Below, one piece after another: positions 47,014 through 56,883 of a stretch of 64,000 bases of DNA; positions within the stretch are counted from its first letter, which is position 1, and each line of letters opens with the position of its first letter. Made by a program: the position numbers and the translations under genes. The stretch is from Butyrivibrio fibrisolvens 16/4 (lineage in GTDB: Bacteria; Bacillota; Clostridia; Lachnospirales; Lachnospiraceae), in NCBI GenBank assembly GCA_000209815.1, contig FP929036.1, forward strand, positions 1,439,824 through 1,503,823. The letters are read 5' to 3'. The notes under the pieces were generated by a model. The model made no database searches and had not been told where the DNA came from. It saw only the letters and a list, made by a program, of their open reading frames with translations.

Positions 47014-47942
47014 ATGAAAAATTATTTTATTGTTAATAAAGCATCCAGAACGGGAAAGGCTGCTGAAACCTGGAATGAAATACAGGATTATCTTGAAAAA
47101 ATAAAATAGAATATCAGGTGCTTTTTACAACAGGTGCTGGTGATGCCACAGAGTTCGCTAAAAAGATTACATCCCAGGGTGAGAAGGTGGGACTTTTTGT
47201 CATGGGCGGTGATGGCACATTAAATGAAGCTTTAAATGGAATAGTGGACTTTGAAAATACACTTTATACCCCATTGCCATCAGGTTCTGCTAATGATTTT
47301 GTGAAGGGAATAGGCATTCAGGGTAGTGCTATAGAAATATTAGATAGAGCTCTTAAAACCAGCGAGTTTAAGAGCTTTGATATTGGAAAGGTAATATATG
47401 ATGGAGGAAAGGTGCGTTTATTTGGAGTAAGTGCAGGAATAGGTGTGGATGCATACGTATGTCTTCAGGCTCTTGATAGTAAGCTTAAAAAATTCCTTAA
47501 TAGATTTGGCTTGGGTCAAGCTACCTATGGGCTTCTTACAGTGGGAGATATTTTTACAATGCCTTTTGCTGATTCAGAAATTACCCTATGGTATAAGGGA
47601 GAGATGAAAGAGAGCAAGGCAAAGGAAACTATATTTGCAGCTGCTATGAATTGTAAGGCAGAAGGCGGTGGTATTCCTATGGTTCCATTTGCAAAGCCTG
47701 ATTCAGGATATCTTACAGCATTTCATGCCCATGATATTAGCAGACTGAAATGTTTGTGCCTTTTGCCATACTTGGTTGCCGGAAAACATGAAGGCAAATC
47801 AGGTTTCGATTTCTTAAATTTTGATAAAATGAAAATCAAAATGGATACCCCAATGTGTGTTCATGCAGATGGGGAACACCTTGGATTTTTTGAGGAAATT
47901 TGCTTCGAATGTTTGCCACAGGCCCTTAAAATACGAGGTTGA
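47014..47942 (+). CDS. Diacylglycerol kinase-family lipid kinase, apparent frameshift
   Basis: The DAGK catalytic motifs 'VMGGDGTLNEALNGI' and 'LPSGSANDFVKG' are in the main frame. The first ~27 residues ('MKNYFIVNKASRTGKAAETW') are one frame away, broken at A6 47096-47101. One added A gives a 309-residue protein starting at ATG 47014. It is likely a soluble YegS/DgkB-type lipid kinase. It is divergent from the ClC gene. Confidence 0.85.
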
Positions 47943-47991
47943 TGCATGTACAATTTGTTAAAAAAGTATTAAATAATCCACAGCTGTCGCA

Positions 47992-48020
47992 TTGTTATTT
48001 TTGTCATATAAGGTTATAAT
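47992..48020 (+). promoter_or_regulatory. Promoter of the DUF5692-like gene
   Basis: TTGTTA (47992-47997), a 17-nt spacer and a perfect TATAAT (48015-48020) lie about 60 nt before ATG 48082, with 'AAGGAGG' as ribosome site. Confidence 0.75.
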
Positions 48021-48081
48021 ATGTAACGGAGTAACGGGGAATCGTTTCTCGTATATTTAAATAATTAAGGAGGATGGAAAT

Positions 48082-49194
48082 ATGCTTTTCCAAATTACTA
48101 ATCTTTGGCAGATCCTTGGCTGGTGCTTAGTATTTGCTGGATTAATTATTATGAATGAGCTTGGACGTCGCACTAAGGTCGGCGGTATGATTATCTTCGT
48201 AATCATCCCAGCTATTCTTACTGTTTACTTTATTCTTGCACATGTTGGTATGTTCGGTGGTTCTGCTAATCCAACAGTAGCTTACATGGATGGTTGGTTC
48301 CACTACTTTAAACTTTATGCTGCAGACATCGGATGTGTCGGCTTCATGATGATCAAGTACAAGTGGGGCATTGGTAAGGAAAAATGGTTCGCTTGGTGGC
48401 CTTGGTTTATCGTTGCAGCAAACATCATGATTGCTAACGTATCAGATATGGAGTCAGCTCTTGCTGCTTATCAGATTTCTGGTACACTTTCTGGTGCTTG
48501 GTGGGCTTCAAACGAAGGTGTATTCATCTACGGTGGATGGTGGAACGTTGTTAACGCTATCGCTGGTATGATCAACATCTTCTGTATGACAGGTTGTGTA
48601 AAGCTTTACACATCAAACGACAAGAACCAGTCAGATATGATTTGGCCAGATATGACAGTTTGGTTCATTATTGCATATGATGTATGGAACTTCGAGTACA
48701 CATACTTAAATCTTCCTACACATACATGGTACTGTGGTGTTGCACTTCTTCTTGCTCCTACATTTGCTAACGCACTTTGGAACAAGGGTGCTTGGATCCA
48801 GAACCGTGCTAATACACTTGCAATTTGGTGCATGTGGGCACAGGTAGTACCTCTCTTCCAGTTAAAGGGTACATTTGCAGCTGTTCTTCCTCGTGTATAC
48901 GGTGGCGCTACAGAGGCTGGTATCACAACAATGGATCTTTACGAGCAGGCTATCGCTCTTTACAATGCAGGCCAGGGCAAGACAGCAGCAGCTGGTGAGG
49001 CTATTGCAGCAATGGGTATCACAGCAGATCCTACAATGCAGGGCTTCGTAGCAATGGCAGCTTTAGCAGCTAACGTAATTTGTATTGCAGTTATCATTAG
49101 AAACTCTATCAGACTTGGACACAATCCATATTCTGCTCCAGTATTCGAAGGTACAAAGGATTACGAAGAAGCTATGGCACGTGTAGCTAAGTAA
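48082..49194 (+). CDS. Multi-pass membrane protein, DUF5692-like
   Basis: This 370-residue protein has about eight to nine membrane segments and many aromatic residues ('WFAWWPWFIVAANIMIA', 'WWASNEGVFIYGGWWN'). It matches my memory of the DUF5692 family found in anaerobic gut and rumen Clostridia; function unknown. A perfect -10 box, ideal AAGGAGG site, optimal-looking codons and a strong downstream hairpin suggest high expression as a single-gene unit. Confidence 0.7.
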   Translation: MLFQITNLWQILGWCLVFAGLIIMNELGRRTKVGGMIIFVIIPAILTVYFILAHVGMFGGSANPTVAYMDGWFHYFKLYAADIGCVGFMMIKYKWGIGKEKWFAWWPWFIVAANIMIANVSDMESALAAYQISGTLSGAWWASNEGVFIYGGWWNVVNAIAGMINIFCMTGCVKLYTSNDKNQSDMIWPDMTVWFIIAYDVWNFEYTYLNLPTHTWYCGVALLLAPTFANALWNKGAWIQNRANTLAIWCMWAQVVPLFQLKGTFAAVLPRVYGGATEAGITTMDLYEQAIALYNAGQGKTAAAGEAIAAMGITADPTMQGFVAMAALAANVICIAVIIRNSIRLGHNPYSAPVFEGTKDYEEAMARVAK

Positions 49195-49214
49195 TTAAAT
49201 ACACAAATTATTCA

Positions 49215-49250
49215 AAGCCCGGACGGTTTATCTGTCCGGGCTTATTTGTT
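49215..49250 (+). terminator. Intrinsic terminator after the DUF5692-like gene
   Basis: A 10-bp GC-rich stem AAGCCCGGAC / GTCCGGGCTT with a 9-nt loop is followed by a T-rich stretch. Confidence 0.85.
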
Positions 49251-49286
49251 ATAATGTTATATAGTTGGGAGATGTGGGGGCATTTT

Positions 49287-51038
49287 ATGAATATCGTAAG
49301 GAGTTATGGAACGAGGCCACACTGGCAGAAATTAATAATGTTTGTTTTGTTAGTAGCCTTTGGCACTGGAATCAATCTTTGTGGTGCCTACACCGCTTCT
49401 AGGTTTAGTTTGTCTCTTTATCTGGATTGCATGGGAACTATGCTTGCTTCAATACTAGGCGGGTATATGCAGGGTATTACAGTTGGTCTTTTGAGCTCTC
49501 TTATCAATGGTATAATTGATGACCCAAAGCTTATGACCTATGGCTCCCTTAATGTATTTATAGCATTGTTTACAGCATGGGCGGCTACTCATAAATGGTT
49601 TAAAAAGCCTACTAAAATTATTCTTGCTGTCTTTATATATGCATTTATTGGTGGTTTCTTAGGAACTATAATTACTCTTAATCTATATGGTTTCGCACAA
49701 GATAATGCATCAAAACCGGTTGTACTTTGGTTAGCTAACATAGGATTTCCTGATATTATCGCAGAATTTATAGGGGATTATGGGGTTGATATAATTGATA
49801 AAGCTATATCTCTTAGTGTATGTCTTTTGATAGTTTCGCTTATTCCTGCCGATGCTAGAGGGCAGTTTAGAATTCACTCCTGGAGACAGGCACCTCTCAG
49901 AAGCACTGCTGTGAAAGTGCTTCTAAAAAATAAAACCAGAAGCATGTCTCTTAGAACAAAGATTATAGCTTTGCTTTCTCTTTTAGCTTCGTTAGTTGCA
50001 TTGGCGTCATTCTTTTTTAGCTATGTTTTATATGAAGCTTCTATTAGAAGCTTTGCTCTTGATACAGGAATAGATATAGATGAGGGGATGGTTAATGCAT
50101 GGTCTAAGCAATTTATGCTCAACCAACTTTCGTTATTCGTTGGAGTATTTATTCTGATTGTCTCCATTGCTCTTTATATATCTAGATATGACGTGATACT
50201 TCCAATGAATTCTATGTCATTGATTTTGGATTATTATTCCAATCAAAAGATTAGAAATCCTAGAGAGGTTCAGAAGATTTTTGAAGGATTAAAGATTCAT
50301 ACTGGAGATGAGATAGAGAATTTATACTATATCATCCTTAGTATGATAAAAGAAAATGCGGATGCTTTGGAGGATATCCATCACAAAAACGCTACAATAT
50401 CTGATATGCAAAATGCATTGATTATAGTACTTGCAGATATTGTTGAGAGCAGAGATCATAATACTGGCAATCATATTAAATCCACAGCAGAATATGTTGA
50501 AATTATCATAGATGAAATGCTGATTGAAGGGGCTTATCTAGATCAGCTTACACCGAAGTTTATTTCAGATGTTTATCAGTCTGCGCCACTTCATGATATT
50601 GGTAAAATCAGTATCAGCGATGTTATATTAAATAAACCAGGAAAGCTTACAGATGAAGAGTTTGCCCTCATGAAAAAGCATTCCTCTGTAGGCGCAGAAA
50701 TTATAGAAAGAGTTATTGCTACTTTACCTGATTCTGAGGATATGGGATATTTGCATGAAGCAAAGAATCTGGCATTATATCATCATGAAAAATGGGATGG
50801 CACAGGTTATCCTTATGGTATAAAGGGAGAGGAAATTCCACTTTCTGCCAGAATTATGGCTGTGGCTGATGTGTTTGATGCCCTTGTTTCTAAGCGTAGC
50901 TACAAGGAAGCATATGATTTGCAGAAGGCTTTTAAGATTATAGAAGAAAGCTCAGGTAGTCATTTTGATCCACTAATTGTAAAAGCCTTTTTAAATGTAA
51001 AAGAAAAAATAAAAATGATAGCAGAAGAGAGAGACTAG
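49287..51038 (+). CDS. HD-GYP c-di-GMP phosphodiesterase with ECF-S-like membrane domain
   Basis: The N-terminal ~200 residues hold about six membrane segments ('LILGGYMQGITVGLLSSLIN'-like loops) that recall ECF-transporter S components. Another membrane pair follows at about 240-310, then an HD-GYP domain with 'PLHDIGKISISDVILNKPG' and 'HHEKWDGTGYP' in the 370-560 region. HD-GYP proteins hydrolyse c-di-GMP. I chose ATG 49287, preceded by 'GTGGGGG'. The sensor half may bind a vitamin-like ligand; that is inference. Confidence 0.83.
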   Translation: MNIVRSYGTRPHWQKLIMFVLLVAFGTGINLCGAYTASRFSLSLYLDCMGTMLASILGGYMQGITVGLLSSLINGIIDDPKLMTYGSLNVFIALFTAWAATHKWFKKPTKIILAVFIYAFIGGFLGTIITLNLYGFAQDNASKPVVLWLANIGFPDIIAEFIGDYGVDIIDKAISLSVCLLIVSLIPADARGQFRIHSWRQAPLRSTAVKVLLKNKTRSMSLRTKIIALLSLLASLVALASFFFSYVLYEASIRSFALDTGIDIDEGMVNAWSKQFMLNQLSLFVGVFILIVSIALYISRYDVILPMNSMSLILDYYSNQKIRNPREVQKIFEGLKIHTGDEIENLYYIILSMIKENADALEDIHHKNATISDMQNALIIVLADIVESRDHNTGNHIKSTAEYVEIIIDEMLIEGAYLDQLTPKFISDVYQSAPLHDIGKISISDVILNKPGKLTDEEFALMKKHSSVGAEIIERVIATLPDSEDMGYLHEAKNLALYHHEKWDGTGYPYGIKGEEIPLSARIMAVADVFDALVSKRSYKEAYDLQKAFKIIEESSGSHFDPLIVKAFLNVKEKIKMIAEERD

Positions 51039-51040
51039 AA

Positions 51041-51802
51041 ATGATTAAGGTTTACTACTTAATGCACAGTTCCTTTATTGTTGAGCTGGATGACAGATAT
51101 TTACTTTTTGACTATTTTAATAAAGCAGTTTGTGCCGATGTGGTAGATTATAAAGGGAGTCTTCCAGAACTTTCAAAAGAGAAGGCTTTATACGTATTTG
51201 CAAGCCATTGTCACAAAGATCACTGGGGGATAGAAAACCTACATCTTGCAGATGGAAGGACAAATACTAAATTTATCCTTTCCAAGGATATTCGTCTTGG
51301 CAGAAATTATCTTATTAGAAATGGATTCGATTTATCCATTAAAGAAAAGATAACCTTTGTGGCTCCTATGAAAAAATATCAGGTTGATGATATGACAATC
51401 GAAACTTTACGTTCTACAGATGCAGGCGTTGCTTTTGTGATTAATGTAAATGGACTTAACATTTATCATGCTGGTGACCTGAACTGGTGGAATGCTGAGG
51501 GACGTGGTGAATTATACGGAGAGGTTTACGGTAGAGAATACAAGCGTGCTCTTAAGCCGATGATAAATAGACATTTTGATTTGGCTTTTGTAGTTTTGGA
51601 TTCCAGAATGGGGGAGGATGGTTATTTCCTTGGGCTGGAACATTTCGTTAAGAATTTTGAATGTGAGTACATATTCCCAATGCATATGTGGGGCCAGTAT
51701 CAGTGGATTGAAAGATTCAAAAATCGTCCAGGTATGGCCAATCTTAAAGACAGAATTATTGATATAGATCAAGAAAATATGATTTTTGAAATAGAGGACT
51801 AG
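51041..51802 (+). CDS. Metallo-beta-lactamase-fold hydrolase
   Basis: This 253-residue protein has the metal motif HxHxDH as 'ASHCHKDHWG' near residue 57 and a further His in 'IYHAGDLNWW'. It resembles the UlaG/L-ascorbate lactonase-like branch of the fold, substrate unknown. It begins 2 nt after the HD-GYP stop and the next gene begins 1 nt after its stop, so the three genes form one operon. Confidence 0.82.
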   Translation: MIKVYYLMHSSFIVELDDRYLLFDYFNKAVCADVVDYKGSLPELSKEKALYVFASHCHKDHWGIENLHLADGRTNTKFILSKDIRLGRNYLIRNGFDLSIKEKITFVAPMKKYQVDDMTIETLRSTDAGVAFVINVNGLNIYHAGDLNWWNAEGRGELYGEVYGREYKRALKPMINRHFDLAFVVLDSRMGEDGYFLGLEHFVKNFECEYIFPMHMWGQYQWIERFKNRPGMANLKDRIIDIDQENMIFEIED

Positions 51803-51803
51803 A

Positions 51804-52643
51804 ATGATTTTTAGCAAAAGCCTTACGGCAGAAGAATTTAACCCCGAGGTAATAATGAACTCCGGTCAGGTTTTCAGAATGAAAAAGGAAACTAATGGAG
51901 CTGATGGTATACCAGATACTTATAGTGCCTGTTCAGGCGATAATGATATATATTTTTATCTTAATACTAAAAATGACACTTGGGATTTTGTTTGTGAAGA
52001 AGACCAGTGGGATTTTTGGCAGAGGTATTTCGATTTTGATACCGACTATGTGGCCTATAACAATAAGATTCGTAAATCTAGTGATAAATATTTGAAGGAT
52101 GCTCTCAAGGATTCCTTTGGAATGAGGATTCTTAGGCAGGATTTGTGGGAAGTATTTATTTCCTATGTTATTTCCCAAAACAATAATATTCCAAAGATTA
52201 AAAAGTCGATTCAGATTCTTTGTGAGAGATATTCTGATGGCATTCATTTTCCAAAGCCAGAGGTTTTGGCGTTTGTTCCTGAGACGGAGCTAATGGATGG
52301 CACAGCTTTAGGCTACAGGGCGGATTATATAATTGGCATATCAAAAGCCGTGATGGAAGGAAGGCTGGATATAGAAGCTATCAGCCAGCTTCCATATGAA
52401 CAGGCCTATGAAAAGCTTTTAGAGATAAAAGGCATCGGCCCTAAGGTGGCAAACTGCATTATGCTTTATGGCTTTCATTTTATGGAAAGCTATCCTATTG
52501 ATACATGGATGAAAAAGATAATCAATGAAGATTACAAAGAGTATTCAAAAGAGGATTATCTTGAATATATAAACAGCTCCTACGGCGGATTTCAGGGGTA
52601 TGTTCAGCAACTGCAGTTCTATCACAAGCGTAAGACAAAATAA
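51804..52643 (+). CDS. ogg: 8-oxoguanine DNA glycosylase (OGG1 type)
   Basis: This 279-residue DNA repair enzyme has a helix-hairpin-helix GPD motif 'EIKGIGPKVANCIMLYGF', with the catalytic Lys in 'GPK', and the Asp in 'SYPIDTWMKK' about 20 residues later. An OGG N-terminal fold precedes it ('SGQVFRMKK'). It removes oxidised guanine and nicks the backbone. Confidence 0.9.
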   Translation: MIFSKSLTAEEFNPEVIMNSGQVFRMKKETNGADGIPDTYSACSGDNDIYFYLNTKNDTWDFVCEEDQWDFWQRYFDFDTDYVAYNNKIRKSSDKYLKDALKDSFGMRILRQDLWEVFISYVISQNNNIPKIKKSIQILCERYSDGIHFPKPEVLAFVPETELMDGTALGYRADYIIGISKAVMEGRLDIEAISQLPYEQAYEKLLEIKGIGPKVANCIMLYGFHFMESYPIDTWMKKIINEDYKEYSKEDYLEYINSSYGGFQGYVQQLQFYHKRKTK

Positions 52644-52662
52644 TAATATAAGGGATTGAGTA

Positions 52663-53586
52663 ATGTTTAAATTACACGTTTTTGCTTTATTACTAGGGAC
52701 AATTTTAGAGTTTGTATTTGGGCGAATCTACAGTCTTTGGAATCCTTTTGAATCCATTAAAAGGCTGATAGGTTTTCTTGATAGAGCGTTACTGGGAGAT
52801 GAACTAATCCTATTGGAACCTTCAAAACAAAGAAGCTTCGGCAGGTGGCTTATCGCAATCGTGTTAATACCAGTGTTTGTCGTTATTCTTTTATTTACGG
52901 TACTCTGTTATGAAATTGCACCTTTCTTTGGTGTGCTTTTTGAGGCTATAGCCACTTATTTTTGCCTGGATTACCATCGACTATATTACGGCGGTATTGG
53001 TGTAATGGAGGATTTCTATAGCGATGGCATTGCTGTTATGAAGCATTCTGTTGGCATTTTTATAGACAGGGAGGAAGAGGTAGACACAGAGTTTGGGGTT
53101 ACAAGAGACGTGATTACCTACCTTGCAAAAGAATCTGGACACAGCGTACTTTCTTCGCTGTTTGTAATGTTTTTATTTGGTCCAGTGGGAGGCTTTTTGT
53201 ATAGATCCTTGATTATAATTCAGGATATTATTGGAAATGGTGAAGCTTGCAATTATCGCTATGAGTATTTTGGACAGTCAATTGTACAGGTTAATAAGGT
53301 GGTAGATTGGCTCCCATCAAGGGTTAGTGGCGAACTGATAGTATTTTGTGCTCGTCATACATTTGGTGGATTCAATGGAAAAAACGCTAAATACATATAT
53401 ATGAGAGACGGTAGAGGAAGTGTTCCTGCTTTTGCTGGTGCTTTGGAAATAGCCCTGGGAACTGGCCTGATAGGAGACAATGACAAGGCAATAGAGGCAA
53501 AGGATATTAGAAAAGCGGTAGGACTTCTTAAAAACTGCTTTTTGCTTTGTCAGGTTATATTAGTGTTTTTATTAGTATTTTTCTAA
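52663..53586 (+). CDS. Divergent CbiB-like membrane protein
   Basis: This 307-residue protein aligns by eye with CbiB: the N-terminal 'ALLLGTILEFVFGR', the middle 'YEYFGQSIVQVNKVVDWLPSR' (CbiB: FG..AAKLDDVVNFIPSR) and the closing helices correspond. The conserved CbiB stretch 'AENTSDGVIAPL' is replaced by 'AKESGHSVLSSL', so the enzymatic role may be lost or changed. It lies 29 kb from the cobalamin operon and follows ogg by 19 nt. Confidence 0.72.
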   Translation: MFKLHVFALLLGTILEFVFGRIYSLWNPFESIKRLIGFLDRALLGDELILLEPSKQRSFGRWLIAIVLIPVFVVILLFTVLCYEIAPFFGVLFEAIATYFCLDYHRLYYGGIGVMEDFYSDGIAVMKHSVGIFIDREEEVDTEFGVTRDVITYLAKESGHSVLSSLFVMFLFGPVGGFLYRSLIIIQDIIGNGEACNYRYEYFGQSIVQVNKVVDWLPSRVSGELIVFCARHTFGGFNGKNAKYIYMRDGRGSVPAFAGALEIALGTGLIGDNDKAIEAKDIRKAVGLLKNCFLLCQVILVFLLVFF

Positions 53587-53684
53587 TTTCTGGTGGAATT
53601 TGAAAATACTTTGGATTATAATTCTATTAAGTATGTAATAGAGCTTTAATTGGATACAAATATTGTGATATAGGAGGAATTGCC

Positions 53685-53819
53685 ATGTCTGCATTTTTAT
53701 CTAGTTTTGCAAGTTACCTGATTAAAATGATCATACTGATAGCTCTAGGCATTTGCGGAGGCTTCATCGGTATTAAGCTTCGCAAGTCTAAAAATAGGAA
53801 AGAAGGAATAGAAGAGTAA
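53685..53819 (+). CDS. Small membrane protein, 44 residues
   Basis: The ORF begins at ATG 53685 after a perfect 'TAGGAGGAATTGCC' ribosome site. One membrane segment ('LIKMIILIALGICGGFIGI') is followed by a positively charged tail (KLRKSKNRK), so the C-terminus is probably cytoplasmic. It lies 42 nt before alaS. I recall similar short proteins upstream of alaS in related genomes; function unknown. Confidence 0.72.
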   Translation: MSAFLSSFASYLIKMIILIALGICGGFIGIKLRKSKNRKEGIEE

Positions 53820-53861
53820 TTCTTCGGCTTCTTCCAAGTAATTTTTTTGGAGGACTTTGTT

Positions 53862-56512
53862 TTGAATAACGGTGTTAATGATTTACGACGCGCCTACTTG
53901 GAGTTCTTTGAGAGCAAGGACCATCTTTGCCTCAATAGTTTTTCTCTTGTCCCACATAATGACAACTCTTTGTTGCTCATTAATGCTGGTATGGCACCAC
54001 TTAAGCCATACTTTACAGGTCAGGAGATTCCACCAAGAAAGCGCGTCACTACTTGTCAAAAATGTGTTAGAACAGGTGATATTGATAATGTAGGTAAGAC
54101 GGCTCGCCATCTTACTTTTTTGAGATGCTTGGTAACTTCTCATTCGGAGATTACTTCAAGCACGAGGCTATTGCCTGGTCTTGGGAGTTTCTTACAGAGG
54201 TTCTTAAGCTTGATCCTAATCGTCTTTACCCATCTATCTACGGCGAGGACGAGGAAGCATTCGAAATCTGGACAAAGGAAGTTGGTGTAGCTCCAGAGCG
54301 CATCACACGTTTCTATCGTGACCCAGAGACAGGAGAATGTGATAACTTCTGGGAGCATGGTGCAGGTCCTTGCGGCCCTTGCTCAGAAATCTACTACGAC
54401 CGTGGAGAAAAATATGGTTGTGGCAAGCCAGATTGTAAGGTTGGTTGTGATTGCGACCGCTTTATGGAGGTTTGGAACAACGTATTTACTCAGTTTAATG
54501 GCGATGGTCATGGCGGTTATGAGGAGCTTGCTCAGAAGAATATTGATACAGGTATGGGTCTTGAGCGTCTCGCAGTTGTTATGCAGGATGTAGATTCAGT
54601 ATTTGATATCGATACAATGAAGGCTATTCGCGATAAGATTTGCGAGATGTCAGGAAAGAAGTATCAAGTAGATGCTCTTGATGATGTTTCTATCCGTCTT
54701 ATCACTGATCATATTCGTTCATCTACTTTCCTTGTATCTGATGGTGTTACACCTTCAAATGAGGGACGTGGATATGTTCTTCGTCGTCTTATTCGTCGTG
54801 CTGCAAAGCATGGCCGTGCTCTTGGAATTCAGGGCTCATTTATGGCTAAGCTTTCAGAGACAGTTATAAACGAGTGTAAGGATGGCTATCCAGAGCTTTG
54901 GGAGAAGAGAGAGTTCATCTTCAAGACTCTTACAGCTGAGGAAGAACAGTTTAATAAGACTATCGACAAGGGTCTTGAAATCCTTGCAGGTATGGAAGAA
55001 AAGCTTGTTGCCGCAGGTTCTAAGGAGCTTTCAGGTGAGGACACATTCAAGCTTTACGATACTTACGGATTCCCTGTAGATCTTACAGCAGAAATCCTTG
55101 AGGAAAAAGGATTCACATATGATGCTGCAGGCTTTGAGGCTTGTATGGAAGAGCAGAGACAGAAGGCTCGTGCAGCTCGTAAAGAGACTAACTACATGGG
55201 TGCTGATGCATCTGTATATGATGATATTGATCTTTCTGTTACATCTGAGTTCGTAGGCTATGATAATACTACATCAGAATCAACAGTTACAGTGCTTACT
55301 ACTGAGACAGAAATCGTAGACACACTTGCTGAGGGAATGATTGGTACAATCATCGTACCTGAGACACCATTCTATGCTACAATGGGTGGTCAGATTGGTG
55401 ATACAGGTGTTATCTCTACTGCAAATGGTGAGTTTACAGTTAAGGATACAATCAAGCTTAAGGGTGGAAAGATTGGTCACGTTGGTGAGATGACATCCGG
55501 AATGATTAAGGTAGGAGAGAAGGTTACTCTTACAGTTGATGCAGAGCGTCGTGCTCGTATCTGCAAGAACCACTCAGCTACTCACCTTATGCAGAAGGCG
55601 CTCCGTGAGGTTCTTGGAACACACGTAGAGCAGAAGGGTTCATACCAGGATGCTGATCGTACTCGTTTCGATTTCTCTCACTTCTCAGCAATGACATCTG
55701 AAGAGATTGCTAAGGTTGAGAAGATGGTTAATGACAAGATTGCTGAAGGACTTGCAGTTACTACAGCCATTATGTCTATTGACGAAGCAAAGAAGAGCGG
55801 AGCTATGGCGCTCTTTGGAGAAAAGTACGGCGAGACAGTTCGTGTAGTAAAGATGGGAGATTTCTCTGTAGAGCTTTGTGGTGGTACACACGTATCTAAC
55901 ACATCAGAGATTTCTGCATTCAAGATTCTTTCAGAGTCAGGTGTTGCTGCTGGTACACGTCGTATCGAGGCAATTACAGGACAGGCTGTATTCGAATATT
56001 ATGCGGATCTTGAAGCTAAGCTTAATGCTGCAGCTGCAGCTCTTAAGTGTAAGCCTTCAGAGGTTGAAGAGAAGATTGCACACCTTCAGAAGCAGCTTAA
56101 GGAGACTAACTCAGAGCTTGAGTCATTAAAGGCTAAGGCTGCACAGGCTGCTGTAGGCGATGTTATGGATTCAGTTGTTGAGGTTAAGGGAGTTAAGCTT
56201 CTTGCTACATCAGTTACTGGTGTAGATATGAACGGACTTCGTGATCTTGGCGATGATCTTAAGACAAAGCTTGGCGAGGGCGTTATCGTTCTTGCATCTG
56301 ACTGTGATGGTAAGGTAAATCTTGTAGTTATGGCTACAGATGCTGCACAGGCAGCTGGCGCACATGCTGGTAACCTTATCAAGGCTATCGCACCAAAGGT
56401 TGGCGGTGGCGGCGGCGGTCGTCCAAACATGGCACAGGCCGGCGGCAAGAACCCAGCAGGTATTGCAGATGCGTTAAACGAAGCAAAATCTGTATTGGAT
56501 GGTATGATTTAG
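53862..56512 (+). CDS. alaS: Alanyl-tRNA synthetase, apparent frameshift
   Basis: AlaRS charges tRNA-Ala and is essential. The start is TTG 53862, 8 nt after 'GGAGG'; an in-frame TTG at 53847 lies before that ribosome site. The class II core ('[16 protein letters not shown]'), the editing-domain motif 'NHSATHLMQ' with 'CGGTH', and the Gly-rich C-terminus ('[12 protein letters not shown]') are present. The frame breaks at T6 54116-54121 ('[16 protein letters not shown]' expected). One added T gives 883 residues, a normal length. Because the gene is essential, the break is almost certainly a sequence error. Confidence 0.93.
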
Positions 56513-56522
56513 AAATACTGGG

Positions 56523-56550
56523 TTGACAAAACTTGATTTTGTGTTAAAAT
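56523..56550 (+). promoter_or_regulatory. Promoter of rpsU
   Basis: TTGACA (56523-56528), a 16-nt spacer and TAAAAT (56545-56550) lie 65 nt upstream of the S21 start. Confidence 0.75.
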
Positions 56551-56614
56551 GCTTGTTAGTGCTTTTAGATTAATGAGTACAAGTCCCCAAATGGAGGGAG
56601 GTTAGGATTAGACT

Positions 56615-56788
56615 ATGTCATATGTTACAGTTAAAGAAAACGAGTCATTAGACAGCGCTCTTCGTAGATTTAAGAGAAACTGTGCTAAGGCTGGTATCCA
56701 GCAGGAGATTCGTAAGCGTGAGCACTATGAGAAGCCTTCAGTAAAGCGTAAGAAGAAGTCTGAGGCTGCTAGAAAGCGTAAGTACTAA
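56615..56788 (+). CDS. rpsU: 30S ribosomal protein S21
   Basis: The 57-residue basic protein ([20 protein letters not shown]...) matches S21 over its whole length, with the Lys/Arg-rich tail '[15 protein letters not shown]'. It binds the 30S platform near the anti-Shine-Dalgarno region. 'GGAGGGAGG' lies upstream. It has its own promoter and terminator. Confidence 0.97.
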   Translation: MSYVTVKENESLDSALRRFKRNCAKAGIQQEIRKREHYEKPSVKRKKKSEAARKRKY

Positions 56789-56824
56789 TCAGTATTTGTG
56801 CTTTTCACAATTATTGAAATTATG

Positions 56825-56858
56825 GCCTGTACCCTGCGGTACAGGCTCATTTTCTGTT
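56825..56858 (+). terminator. Terminator after rpsU
   Basis: A 9-bp stem GCCTGTACC / GGTACAGGC with a 4-nt loop is followed by a T-rich tract. Confidence 0.85.
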
Positions 56859-56883
56859 TAGGATATTATATTTGGAGGTATTC

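Noticed and set aside
53590-53684. A promoter before the 44-residue membrane protein
   Set aside because: A TATAAT sequence is present near 53618 but no -35 box at suitable spacing could be defended.
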